DNA of 64,000 nt from the NCBI GenBank assembly GCA_036384915.1, contig DASVLJ010000070.1, positions 62,001 to 126,000 of the forward strand. Reading direction: 5' to 3'. This stretch comes from PKWO01 sp036384915 (GTDB taxonomy: Bacteria > Pseudomonadota > Gammaproteobacteria > Burkholderiales > Burkholderiaceae_D). The stretch's first letter is position 1, and each line of letters opens with the position of its first letter. A program made the position numbers and the translations under genes. Shown here one piece after another: positions 17,870 through 25,744 of this stretch. The notes under the pieces were generated by a model. That model was given only the letters and a program-made list of their open reading frames with translations. It did not search any database and was not told where the DNA came from.

Positions 17870-18127
17870 ATGAGCACCGATGCGCTGAAAGACAAACTGA
17901 AGGAATTGCACGCCGCTCTCGCCGAAGCGGGACCCGATCCGCGCGGCGATGCCGAATTGCAGCAATTGCTGCACCAACTCGACGGCGACATCCGCGCGCT
18001 GCTGCACAAGGACAACGAGTTGGCCACGCGGGCCCAATCGATCTCGGTCCGCTTTGCGGCCCAGCACCCGCGTCTGGCGCCTGTGCTGCGCGAATTGACC
18101 GACATGCTCTCCGCCATGGGCATTTAA
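17870..18127 (+). CDS. DUF4404 family protein
   Basis: An 85-residue helical protein. The pattern LKELHAALAEAGP, LLHQLDGDIRALL and RFAAQHPRLAPVLRELTDML, ending in AMGI, is what I recall for DUF4404, a family of unknown function widespread in Proteobacteria. Cytoplasmic, no membrane segment. It is followed after 3 bp by a PilZ gene and then a small membrane protein, so these three probably form an operon. Confidence 0.8.
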   Translation: MSTDALKDKLKELHAALAEAGPDPRGDAELQQLLHQLDGDIRALLHKDNELATRAQSISVRFAAQHPRLAPVLRELTDMLSAMGI

Positions 18128-18130
18128 GCC

Positions 18131-18460
18131 GTGCTGGGCCAGAAGGATGCGCGTGCCGCGGCGCGCAGGATACTCCGTTGCCCCGCGCGAATCACGTTGC
18201 CGGCCGCGGCTACGATCATGGCGCGCACCTTCGATATTTCGATGGAGGGCATGAGCGTCGTCGTCGACCGTCCCCTGCCTTTGCATGAGCGCTACCAGGT
18301 CGCCTTCGAAGCGCTGGCGGCTGGCCGTCCGCTCAAGATCAACGTCTCGGGCCGGGCCGTGCACTGTTCCTTGTCCGGCACGGAGGGCTTTCGCGTCGGC
18401 TTTCACTTTGAAAAGAACGACGAAGCCACGATGAAGGCCATCCGTCAATTGCTCGCTTGA
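18131..18460 (+). CDS. PilZ domain protein
   Basis: A 109-residue single-domain PilZ-like protein. Arg-rich AAARRILRCP at the start and FDISMEGMSVVV (DxSxxG) about 25 residues later form the expected cyclic-di-GMP site, and the barrel strand FRVGFHF follows. It starts with GTG three bases after the DUF4404 stop, hence probable coupling. Together with the protein at 13241 this makes two small PilZ effectors within 5 kb. Confidence 0.8.
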   Translation: MLGQKDARAAARRILRCPARITLPAAATIMARTFDISMEGMSVVVDRPLPLHERYQVAFEALAAGRPLKINVSGRAVHCSLSGTEGFRVGFHFEKNDEATMKAIRQLLA

Positions 18461-18471
18461 CCTATGAAACC

Positions 18472-18840
18472 ATGAACAAGAAACGACTGGTCCTGATCCT
18501 GGGCGCCTTGCCCGTTATTGCGCTGCTGCTGTTTGCCTGCTATGCCTGGCTCACGTTGCATTGGTCGTATTCGCAGGGGCAGCGTGCCGGCTACGTGCAA
18601 AAATTTTCCAAGCGCGGCTGGCTGTGCAAGACCTGGGAAGGCGAGCTGTTGCTGACTACGCTGCCCGGCGTGGTGCCGGAAAAATTCGAATTCACTGTCA
18701 GCAACGAAGCGGTGGCTGCGCAAATCAATGCCAACATGGGCAAGCGTATGGTGCTGGCTTATGACCAGCACAAGGGCGTGCCGGGCTCCTGCTTCGGCGA
18801 TACCGAATACTTCATCGAGAGCGTCATTGTTTCCAACTGA
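18472..18840 (+). CDS. Small single-pass membrane protein
   Basis: A 122-residue protein with one N-terminal membrane helix (LVLILGALPVIALLLFACYAWL) and a periplasmic part with the conserved segments YSQGQRAGYVQKFSKRGW, CKTWEGEL and GSCFGDTEYF; the two Cys could pair. Homologues in Burkholderiales are often mislabelled as 6-phosphogluconate dehydrogenase, which this clearly is not. The function is unknown. I take the ATG at 18472; a TTG at 18457 overlaps the PilZ stop. Confidence 0.75.
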   Translation: MNKKRLVLILGALPVIALLLFACYAWLTLHWSYSQGQRAGYVQKFSKRGWLCKTWEGELLLTTLPGVVPEKFEFTVSNEAVAAQINANMGKRMVLAYDQHKGVPGSCFGDTEYFIESVIVSN

Positions 18841-18955
18841 TATTTTCCAGAATGGTTGAAGGCTATTCTGGACGCGAAGCTCCCCGCAGGCGGGAGAGAA
18901 GAGGGGCGAGGGCGGTAACAAGAGCGCCCACCCTTATTGATACCTAAGGAACAGC

Positions 18956-19471
18956 ATGCAACGTTTTTCGTCAGCCGTATGCAAGACTTTCAAATCCCTG
19001 GCCACAGTGGGCCTGTTGGCCGCCATGGTCGCCCCGGCCCATGCCGACGATCTCGTCGGCTGGATCGACGCCAAGCCGATCAACGAAGTCTGGCTTAACC
19101 CGGGCCTGGTGTCCTATCACTGGGACCGGGACAAGGACTTGAACGGCAACAATTACGGCATCGGCGCCGAGTATCGCTTCAACACGGTCGCTTCGGTCAC
19201 GGCCGGGGAATTCAATAACAGCGACCGCGCGATTTCCGATTATATCGGCGTGTACTACCAACCGATCGCCATCGGCCCGGTGCGCCTGGGGGCGGTCTTC
19301 GGCGGCTTCAACGGTTATCCGAATTACCGCAACGGCAACTGGTTCCCGGCCGCGATTCCAACCGCAAGCTATGAGTATGGGCGCGTCGGCTTGAACGTGA
19401 TGTTCGTTCCGAGCTACCAGGACCGCCTGTATGGCGCCTTGTCTTTCCAATTGAAATTGAAAGTCTTCTAA
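18956..19471 (+). CDS. Outer-membrane beta-barrel-like secreted protein
   Basis: A 171-residue protein with a signal peptide (SLATVGLLAAMVAPAHA). The mature part alternates polar and hydrophobic residues, is rich in Tyr, Asn, Trp and Gly, and ends in QLKLKVF with C-terminal Phe, a typical outer-membrane barrel end. Segments such as VSYHWDRDKDLNGNNYGIGAEY recall PagP-like eight-stranded barrels and related phage-found proteins, but I see no proof of acyltransferase activity. The stop overlaps the next ATG (TAATG). Confidence 0.7.
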   Translation: MQRFSSAVCKTFKSLATVGLLAAMVAPAHADDLVGWIDAKPINEVWLNPGLVSYHWDRDKDLNGNNYGIGAEYRFNTVASVTAGEFNNSDRAISDYIGVYYQPIAIGPVRLGAVFGGFNGYPNYRNGNWFPAAIPTASYEYGRVGLNVMFVPSYQDRLYGALSFQLKLKVF

Positions 19472-20118
19472 TGTTGGGTATTCACGATCTCGCGCTGTTC
19501 GTCGTTTCAGGCCTGCTGCTCAACATTACGCCGGGGCCCGATTCGCTCTACATCATCGGCCGCAGCGCCGCGCAAGGCCACAAGGCAGGCATGGCGGCGG
19601 CTTTCGGCATCGGCGCCGGCACCATGGTGCACGTGTGCGCGGCGGCTTTCGGCCTCTCGGCCATTCTCGCTACGTCGGCCATGGCTTTCACCGTGGTGAA
19701 GCTGATCGGCGCGGCTTACCTGTTTTACGTCGGTCTCGGCATGCTGTTTCGCCGCGCACGCAAGGTGGAAGACGGGGCAGAGCCCGCGCGCTTGCCGCAA
19801 GCCGGCATAGGCTTGATCTTCCGCCAGGGCTTCCTCACCAATGTGCTGAACCCCAAGGTGGCCTTGTTCTTCCTTGCTTTCGTGCCGCAATTCATCGAAC
19901 CGGCTGCGCCGCACAAGGCGCTGGCCTTCATCGTGCTGGGCCTGGTGTTCAACGTCAACGGCATGTTGTGGTGCAATTTCCTGGCATGGTCGGCGGCGAC
20001 GGCCAGCGCGCGTTTCAAGGGCAAGGGTGGCGGCAAACTGGCCGACATCCTCAATCGTACCTGCGGCGGCTTGTTCGTCGCGCTTGGCGTGAAACTCGTT
20101 TTGAGCCGTCAACAGTGA
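19471..20118 (+). CDS. LysE/RhtB family amino acid exporter
   Basis: A 215-residue membrane protein with about six segments. The N-terminal motif ITPGPDSLYIIGRSAAQG and the middle FLTNVLNPKVALFFLAFVPQF are diagnostic of the LysE/RhtB superfamily, which exports amino acids or their derivatives with proton exchange. It is overlapped by the preceding gene and followed after 7 bp by a second LysE-type gene. The substrate cannot be told. Confidence 0.92.
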   Translation: MLGIHDLALFVVSGLLLNITPGPDSLYIIGRSAAQGHKAGMAAAFGIGAGTMVHVCAAAFGLSAILATSAMAFTVVKLIGAAYLFYVGLGMLFRRARKVEDGAEPARLPQAGIGLIFRQGFLTNVLNPKVALFFLAFVPQFIEPAAPHKALAFIVLGLVFNVNGMLWCNFLAWSAATASARFKGKGGGKLADILNRTCGGLFVALGVKLVLSRQQ

Positions 20119-20125
20119 GGCAAAC

Positions 20126-20764
20126 ATGATTCCTCTCGATACCTTTCTGCTTTTCATTGTAGCCTCATTTGCATTGGCCATCACACCCGGGCCGACCATG
20201 CTGCTGGCGCTGTCGAACGGTATCGTCGCCGGCCGCCGCGTGGCCGCTTACGGTATTCTTGGCGCCACGTTCGCCAACCTGATCCTGATCGCGCTCGTTG
20301 CGCTTGGCCTCGGTGTGATCCTGGCCGCTTCCGAAACGCTGTTCAATGCCTTGCGCTACGTCGGCGTGGCTTACCTGTGCTGGCTCGGCGTCAAGCTGTG
20401 GCGTTCCAAAACGTCCGACATGGGCCGGGAAAAGCTGGTCGCGCAAAAACGCGAACTGACTGCGCAACGTGCCTTCGGGCGCAGTTTTACAGTGGCCTTG
20501 TCCAACCCTAAGGGTTTGTTGTTCTTCTCGGCTTTCCTGCCGCAATTCGTCGATCCCGTGCATGCACAGGCTCCGCAATATGCCGAGTTGGCGCTCTGGT
20601 TCGTGACGCAGGATGCGGTGATCATGTTTTCTTACGCCACGGCCGGGACCAAGGCGGTGTGCTACCTGACGGCGCGCGGTTTGCGGATGATCAACCGCGC
20701 TTGTGCAGCGGCGATGTTTGCCTTGGCTGCGGTGCTGGCGATGGCACGACGGGTGAATGCGTAG
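20126..20764 (+). CDS. LysE/RhtB family amino acid exporter
   Basis: A 212-residue paralogue of the preceding gene: ITPGPTMLLALSNGIVAG at the start and SNPKGLLFFSAFLPQFVDP in the middle. About six membrane segments. The two proteins are clearly different in sequence, so this is an old tandem pair, not a recent duplication. It may be cotranscribed with the exporter before it. Confidence 0.92.
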   Translation: MIPLDTFLLFIVASFALAITPGPTMLLALSNGIVAGRRVAAYGILGATFANLILIALVALGLGVILAASETLFNALRYVGVAYLCWLGVKLWRSKTSDMGREKLVAQKRELTAQRAFGRSFTVALSNPKGLLFFSAFLPQFVDPVHAQAPQYAELALWFVTQDAVIMFSYATAGTKAVCYLTARGLRMINRACAAAMFALAAVLAMARRVNA

Positions 20765-20779
20765 TCAGGCGGGGGCGCG

Positions 20780-21298
20780 TTGATTCTCGCGGTTGACGTG
20801 GGCTATTTCGAACCCAGGGCCAGGGCCGTCGGCGTACTGTTTTCCGCCTGGGACAGCACGCAAATCGATACCGTCTTGGAAACCTGGATCGACCAGGTCG
20901 AGGAATACGTCCCCGGCGAATTCTTTCGCCGCGAGCTGCCATGCATCATGCAGTTGATTGCAGAGCTGGCGAAGCCAGTCGATGCTGTCGTCATCGACGG
21001 TTTTGTCACACTGGGCGACCCGCCGCATCCCGGGCTTGGCGTCAGGTTGTGGGAAGCTTTGGGCGGCAAGGTTCCGGTGATCGGCGTGGCGAAATCTTTC
21101 TTTGCAGGCACGCCCTTCGAGACGAGGCTGTTGCGCGGCGGGAGCGACCGGCCGCTATTTATCACAGCTGCCGGCATGCCGCTCGATCAGGCGAAACAGG
21201 CAATCGCATCGATGAAAGGCAAATACCGCATGCCCGATTTCCTCAAGCTGGCCGATACCTTAAGCCGGCGCGAGGAAGGCAGTGACGCTCAGGTGTAG
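20780..21298 (+). CDS. Endonuclease V-like protein
   Basis: A 172-residue protein resembling endonuclease V, which nicks DNA near deaminated bases such as inosine. The three acidic metal ligands appear kept: Asp in AVDVGY, Glu in FFRRELP and Asp in VVIDGF, and the segments HPGLGVRLWE and PVIGVAKSFFAG match the family. It is about 50 residues shorter than the E. coli enzyme at the C-terminus and may be a separate subfamily. It starts at a TTG with a G-rich ribosome site, and its last 10 bp overlap the convergent CdsA-like gene. Confidence 0.75.
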   Translation: MILAVDVGYFEPRARAVGVLFSAWDSTQIDTVLETWIDQVEEYVPGEFFRRELPCIMQLIAELAKPVDAVVIDGFVTLGDPPHPGLGVRLWEALGGKVPVIGVAKSFFAGTPFETRLLRGGSDRPLFITAAGMPLDQAKQAIASMKGKYRMPDFLKLADTLSRREEGSDAQV

Positions 21299-22230
21299 AA
21301 ATAGCGCGTCAGGTGAAAGAAGATCGGTGCTGCAAAGCTGATCGAATCCATGCGGTCCATCATGCCGCCGTGCCCTTGTATCATCGTTCCCCAATCCTTG
21401 GCGCCGAGGCTGCGCTTGACGGCTGAGAGCACGAGGCCGCCGAGGAAACCCATCAACACGATCACAAAAGCCATTCCGGCTGCCTGCAGCGGCGTGAAGG
21501 GCGTGATCCGCCACATCGCCGCGCCGATGGCGGTGGCGCTCAAAGCGCCGCCGATGAAGCCTTCCACGGTCTTGGACGGGCTGACCACCGGCGCCACTTT
21601 GGTCCTGCCGAACAGCTTGCCGAACACGTATTGCAGCACGTCGCTCAACTGCACCACCAGAACCAAGTAGAACAACAGCAGGGCATCCTGGCCTTCGTAG
21701 CCGGGGATGTCGAGCAGCATCAGGGCAGGCACGTGGCTGATGCAATACACCGCGATCATGACGCCCCATTGGATCTTGGCGCTGCGTTCGAGGAAGTGTT
21801 CGGTATCTTCCGCCAGCACCGAGAGCGAGGGTAGCAGCAGGAAGCCGTAGACAGGCACGAAGATGGTGAACAATTCGTACCAGCGTATGCCGATCAGCCA
21901 ATACTGCACCGGGATCAACACGAAGAACGACAGCGAGAGGGCGCGATGGTCGCCGAACTTGGTCGGCGTCAAGGTCAGGAATTCGCGCAGGGCGAAGAAG
22001 GAGACGAAGGCGAACATGACGATCGTCGTGTTCTTGCCCAGCACGAAAGCGACGGCGAACACGGCAACCATGCCCCACCAGGCGCGGATGCGGGCATTGA
22101 GGTTGTCGATTACAGACCGTCCGCCTTCACTATTCGCGCGCAGCGAGAGCAGCCAGCCTATCGCAGATGCTACGCAGAGCAGGGCGATGACGCCGCCGAT
22201 CAGCCAATAAAATTTTGCGTGTGTCGTCAT
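21289..22230 (-). CDS. CdsA-like phosphatidate cytidylyltransferase
   Basis: A 313-residue integral membrane protein with about eight segments, which should make CDP-diacylglycerol from phosphatidate and CTP. The CdsA signature is complete at the C-terminus: KRSLGAKDWGTMIQGHGGMMDRMDS. The ATG at 22230 overlaps the stop of the upstream acyltransferase (ATGA). It closes a three-gene phospholipid operon and is likely a second CdsA beside the housekeeping one, which normally sits in the rpsB-tsf-pyrH-frr-uppS region. That region is not in the window. Confidence 0.9.
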   Translation of the reverse strand: MTTHAKFYWLIGGVIALLCVASAIGWLLSLRANSEGGRSVIDNLNARIRAWWGMVAVFAVAFVLGKNTTIVMFAFVSFFALREFLTLTPTKFGDHRALSLSFFVLIPVQYWLIGIRWYELFTIFVPVYGFLLLPSLSVLAEDTEHFLERSAKIQWGVMIAVYCISHVPALMLLDIPGYEGQDALLLFYLVLVVQLSDVLQYVFGKLFGRTKVAPVVSPSKTVEGFIGGALSATAIGAAMWRITPFTPLQAAGMAFVIVLMGFLGGLVLSAVKRSLGAKDWGTMIQGHGGMMDRMDSISFAAPIFFHLTRYFYT

Positions 22231-22829
22231 GAGGCGAGTCCTATTACGGCGTTGCGCGCGCGGTCGAGAAAGTCTTGCTTGTCTTCGCCGGCGCGCCGTT
22301 CGAGCGGCTTGCCGAAACGTATGGTGCAGATCAGGGGAACGGGGAACAGGCTGCCCTTTGGCAGGCTGCGGTGCAGGTTTTCCAGGTAGACCGGCACCAG
22401 TTCCACTTCGGGAAAGCGCTGCGCCAGGTGGTACAGCCCGCTCTTGAAGGCGTTCGGCAAGGGTTGGGCCTTGCGCGTGCCTTCGGGGAAGATGATCAGC
22501 GAATCGCCGCGTTCCAGCGCCTGGCACAGCGGGGCAAGCGGGTCTTCATCGGGGTCGTCGCGCGTGCGTTTGATCAGCACGGCATTCAAGCCTCGCAGCA
22601 CGATGTATCGCTTGAGCCGGTTGCCGCCCCAGTAATCGGCGGCTGCGACCGGGCGGGTGCTTGCGCGCAAGTCTTGCGGCAGGGCCGACCATAGGGCCAT
22701 AGTGTCGATGTGGCTGGTGTGGTTGGCGAAATAGATGCGCTGCACGCTTTTCGGGCCCGTTCCCAGCCAGTAGGGCGTGGCGCCGAGCAGGAAGCGCGTG
22801 AGCAGGATGAGAAATCGCGAGAGCCACAT
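22227..22829 (-). CDS. PlsC-like 1-acylglycerol-3-phosphate acyltransferase
   Basis: A 200-residue acyltransferase of the PlsC type. The catalytic NHTSHID (HX4D) is at about residue 37, and the second block FPEGTR, the phosphate-binding site, at about 119. There is one N-terminal membrane segment. It would acylate lysophosphatidate or a similar lysolipid at the inner membrane. It sits between the CDP-alcohol transferase (2-bp gap) and the CdsA-like gene (4-bp overlap), so the three products likely act in sequence. Confidence 0.9.
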   Translation of the reverse strand: MWLSRFLILLTRFLLGATPYWLGTGPKSVQRIYFANHTSHIDTMALWSALPQDLRASTRPVAAADYWGGNRLKRYIVLRGLNAVLIKRTRDDPDEDPLAPLCQALERGDSLIIFPEGTRKAQPLPNAFKSGLYHLAQRFPEVELVPVYLENLHRSLPKGSLFPVPLICTIRFGKPLERRAGEDKQDFLDRARNAVIGLAS

Positions 22830-22831
22830 GA

Positions 22832-23455
22832 TCAGCTCTTTTGCAGAAGTTGCGCGATGGCGCGTGTGCGCGTCACGCAGGTGAGGGCCGAACCGGCGGC
22901 GATGATGATCGATGCCGCCATCAAGGCATAGTGCGAGCCATGGATTGCAAGCTCGAGCGCGCCGGCTATGCAGGCGACGGTGAGCACGGCCATGCGATGC
23001 TGCTTGGCCATGGGGCCGCGAAAATCCTGGGCAAGGCCGAGCGCGCCGCCGAACACCCGTACGTAAGCTGTCAAGGCCGCCAGCAAGGCCCCGCACCAGC
23101 CTGCGGTGGGCATGCCGGCGGCATAGCCCAGTGCTACGATCAAGAGCGAATCTGCCACGCGGTCGGGGAATTCATTATAGAGCTGCCCCAGAGCCGACTT
23201 CTTGCCGCCTTCAATGGCTACCATGCCGTCGAGCAGGTTGCAGATCAGGCGCGCCTGGGTGCCCAATGCCGCGCAAACCAAGCCGGCAGGCGTGGGTCGC
23301 CATATCAGCACTGCCGCTCCGGCTGCGGCGAAGGCGATGCTGGCGGTCGAGATCTGGTTCGGTGAAATACCCGTCGCGGCAAACCATGCGGCGGATCGTC
23401 TGGCCCAGCCTGCGGAGCGGGCTTCAATGGGGCGGCGGTTGTTTTCCGCATTCAT
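22832..23455 (-). CDS. CDP-alcohol phosphatidyltransferase family protein
   Basis: A 207-residue membrane enzyme with about five or six segments. The catalytic region reads NLLDGMVA, then GQLYNEFPDRVAD. Compared with the usual DxxDGxxAR...GxxxDxxxD, the first Asp is Asn, the Arg is absent and four residues are inserted before the third Asp. I recall this variant from related Burkholderiales proteins, so it is probably a subfamily trait and not decay. The alcohol acceptor is unknown. I start at the Met at 23455; upstream in-frame sequence has no ribosome site. Confidence 0.8.
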   Translation of the reverse strand: MNAENNRRPIEARSAGWARRSAAWFAATGISPNQISTASIAFAAAGAAVLIWRPTPAGLVCAALGTQARLICNLLDGMVAIEGGKKSALGQLYNEFPDRVADSLLIVALGYAAGMPTAGWCGALLAALTAYVRVFGGALGLAQDFRGPMAKQHRMAVLTVACIAGALELAIHGSHYALMAASIIIAAGSALTCVTRTRAIAQLLQKS

Positions 23456-23756
23456 TCTTTGTCTTATTCCTGCGCCTGCGAGCCCGGCGCCTTGGTCGAT
23501 TGTGCATGCAGCCCGCAGGCGTATTTCAAATTGCCGTGGCGAAATCGTCAATCCACTTGCGCAACGGTATTCTAATCCGCAACCAAGGTATATTTTTCTG
23601 CGACTGCCGTGCCTGGTTGTGGTGTGCAATGCAACATTCCTTCATGGATCGCTTGCGCCGACCCGCAAATTCGGTACAAACTGTTCTTGGCAGCCTGCCG
23701 CTTTTTACGTTAATATACGCATCGTGTATATATTCTAAGAAAAGTGACCCCGCCTT
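23456..23756. other. Intergenic region between divergent transcripts
   Basis: No gene is supported in these 301 bp. It must carry the promoters of the leftward phospholipid operon and of the rightward pyrB-like gene. The right half is AT-rich (about 23690-23745); an inverted repeat there is listed separately. Confidence 0.6.
23713..23731. promoter_or_regulatory. Inverted repeat upstream of the pyrB-like gene
   Basis: ATATAC at 23713-23718 and GTATAT at 23726-23731 are inverted copies around a 7-bp centre, 26 bp before the ATG. A TATATT box at 23729-23734 is a possible -10 element, so a protein bound to the repeat would overlap the promoter. Because the gene product has a helix-turn-helix-like N-terminus, self-control through this site is conceivable. 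Confidence 0.4.
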
Positions 23757-25043
23757 ATGACCATTCAACAAGTCCTGCTGCGCGAAGCCATGCAAGAGCT
23801 GAACATGACGCGCGACGCCTTTGCCGAACGGCTTTCCATCAAGCGCCGCGCCCTTGATGCCTGGCTTTTGCCCGATACCTCGAAGGAGTTCCGCGTCATG
23901 CCCGACGTGGTGCACAAGTTCATCGGCGAGATCATGCGCACGGAAGGACAGGGGAAAAAGAATACGCATAGCGTACATAGGGCGGGCTTGGCGGATCGTA
24001 TCGCCTATAACGGCAAACCGCAACTGATTTCGGTCGAGCAGTTTTCGCGAGAATCTGTCGAGGAAATGATGTTGCTGGCCGAGATGATGGAACCGATCGC
24101 GCGCCGGCAAAAGGTCACGCGCGTGCTCGAAGGCGCGGTGCTGGGCAACCTGTTCTTCGAAGCCAGCACGCGCACGCGCGTTTCCTTCGGTGCGGCGTTT
24201 TGCCGTCTCGGCGGTTCGGTGTGCGACACCACCGGCTTCACGTTCTCGTCGATGGCCAAGGGCGAATCGATTTACGACACCAGCCGCGTGATGTCGGGTT
24301 ATGTCGATGCGCTGGTGGTGCGCCATCCCGACAAGGGCTCGGTAGCCGAGTTTGCCGAAGCGACCAATATCCCCGTCATCAACGGCGGCGACGGCCCCGG
24401 GGAGCATCCGAGCCAGGCCTTGCTCGACCTCTACACCATACGCAAAGAATTCTCGCGCCTGGGCAAGGAGATCGATGGCGCCCACATCGCGCTGGTCGGC
24501 GATTTGAAATACGGCCGTACGGTGCATTCGCTGATTAAGCTGTTGTCGCTGTTTAATAACATCAAATTCAGCCTGGTGTCGCCTTCGGTGCTGGAAATGC
24601 CGTCTTACATTCTCGACGTGGTGGCCAGCCGCGGCCACCAGATCGTGCAATTGCAATCGTTGCGCGAGGGCTTGCAGGACGTGGACGTGCTGTACGCCAC
24701 ACGCATCCAGAAGGAGCGCTTCGCCGGCGAAGAGATCGAAGGTTATAGCGCCGATTTGCAGGTGGACCGTGCCATGCTCGATGCTGCGTGCAGCCCGAAC
24801 ACCTTCGTCATGCACCCGCTGCCGCGCGATTCGCGCGCCGGTGCGAATGACTTGTCCACCGACCTTAACCGGGACCCGCGCCTGGCGATTTTCCGCCAGA
24901 CCGATAACGGCATTCCGGTGCGCATGGCGATCTTTGCCGTGCTGCTGGGGGTCGACCATCTGATCCCGAGCAGCTTGCGCGATGCGACGTGGCGCTCGCC
25001 GGCGCAGATCGGGCCGTTCGATGCGGAGTTCCATCGCCTCTGA
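23757..25043 (+). CDS. pyrB: Aspartate carbamoyltransferase with HTH-like N-terminus
   Basis: A 428-residue protein. From about residue 75 on it is an aspartate/ornithine carbamoyltransferase: EASTRTRVSFG (carbamoyl phosphate site), GDGPGEHPSQALLDLYT and VMHPLPRDSRAG (aspartate side) are present, so it should make carbamoyl aspartate for pyrimidine synthesis. The first 60 residues (LREAMQELNMTRDAFAERLS, then IKRRALDAWLLP) look like an XRE-type helix-turn-helix, absent from the ordinary 310-residue PyrB. I recall long PyrB forms in Burkholderiales. No pyrC or pyrI lies beside it. It is followed after 16 bp by an oxygenase gene. Confidence 0.85.
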   Translation: MTIQQVLLREAMQELNMTRDAFAERLSIKRRALDAWLLPDTSKEFRVMPDVVHKFIGEIMRTEGQGKKNTHSVHRAGLADRIAYNGKPQLISVEQFSRESVEEMMLLAEMMEPIARRQKVTRVLEGAVLGNLFFEASTRTRVSFGAAFCRLGGSVCDTTGFTFSSMAKGESIYDTSRVMSGYVDALVVRHPDKGSVAEFAEATNIPVINGGDGPGEHPSQALLDLYTIRKEFSRLGKEIDGAHIALVGDLKYGRTVHSLIKLLSLFNNIKFSLVSPSVLEMPSYILDVVASRGHQIVQLQSLREGLQDVDVLYATRIQKERFAGEEIEGYSADLQVDRAMLDAACSPNTFVMHPLPRDSRAGANDLSTDLNRDPRLAIFRQTDNGIPVRMAIFAVLLGVDHLIPSSLRDATWRSPAQIGPFDAEFHRL

Positions 25044-25059
25044 ACGTTCGCGCCGGTAC

Positions 25060-25728
25060 ATGAGCGATATCGAGCGCTTCAGTGAGAACGGCTATGCCCT
25101 CATCGAGCATGTGTTTCCGCGTCACGGCATCGATGCAATTGCCGAAGAAGTGCTGGGCTTGCCCGTGCTCGGCGCGGGTATGCGCAACCTCTTGAGCTTT
25201 GACTGGTGCCATGCCCTGGCCTTGCATTTGGCCGCGGAGCCCTTCCTGCAATTGCTCGATCCCAAGGCCGTGGTGCCGGTGCAATGCACCTACTTCGAAA
25301 AGTCGAGCGACAAGAACTGGCTCGTGGCTGCGCATCAGGATTTGTCGATTCCGGTTGTCGAGCGTATCGAGCATCCTGAATTGCGCGGCTGGTCGCGCAA
25401 GGATGGCATGTGGTTCGTGCAGGCACCTGTCGAGGTGATGAACCGCATGCTGGTGCTGCGGCTGCATCTCGACTTCTGCGGACCCGATGATGGGCCTTTG
25501 AGGGTGGTGCCAGGCAGCCATACCGCCGGACGGCTTTCCGACGAACAGGCATTGCGCCTGCGCGATGAAATCGGCGAGGAAACCTGCCATGCCGATCGCG
25601 GCGACATCCTGGCCATGCGGCCGCTGTTGTTGCATGCCTCATCGAAGTCGCGTGGTGCCGGTAAGCGGCGCGTGTTGCATTTCTTGTTCGGCCCGGCGGA
25701 ACTGCCGCTCGGGCTGGCATGGCCCTGA
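25060..25728 (+). CDS. PhyH family Fe(II)/2-oxoglutarate dioxygenase
   Basis: A 222-residue protein of the phytanoyl-CoA dioxygenase type. The iron-binding facial triad can be read as His and Asp in AAHQDLSIPV and the distal His in LLLHASSKSR, with a nearby Arg for 2-oxoglutarate. Relatives hydroxylate lipids, amino acids or secondary metabolites; the substrate here is unknown. The ATG at 25060 is preferred; an ATG at 25021 would overlap pyrB. It may be cotranscribed with pyrB. Confidence 0.85.
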   Translation: MSDIERFSENGYALIEHVFPRHGIDAIAEEVLGLPVLGAGMRNLLSFDWCHALALHLAAEPFLQLLDPKAVVPVQCTYFEKSSDKNWLVAAHQDLSIPVVERIEHPELRGWSRKDGMWFVQAPVEVMNRMLVLRLHLDFCGPDDGPLRVVPGSHTAGRLSDEQALRLRDEIGEETCHADRGDILAMRPLLLHASSKSRGAGKRRVLHFLFGPAELPLGLAWP

Positions 25729-25744
25729 TTGCTTCTTTCCTCGC

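Noticed and set aside
18870..18940. A structured repeat before the barrel protein gene
   Set aside because: CTCCCCGC and GCGGGAG can pair, but the stem is short and offset and I see no second copy in the window.
22832..23455. The CDP-alcohol transferase as a dead enzyme because of the missing first Asp
   Set aside because: The same variant pattern is familiar from related proteins and the rest of the gene is well preserved; a subfamily difference is more likely.
23526..25061. A 511-residue open frame antisense to pyrB
   Set aside because: Same reason: pyrB motifs are intact in the sense frame, and the antisense product has Arg/His-rich low-information sequence.
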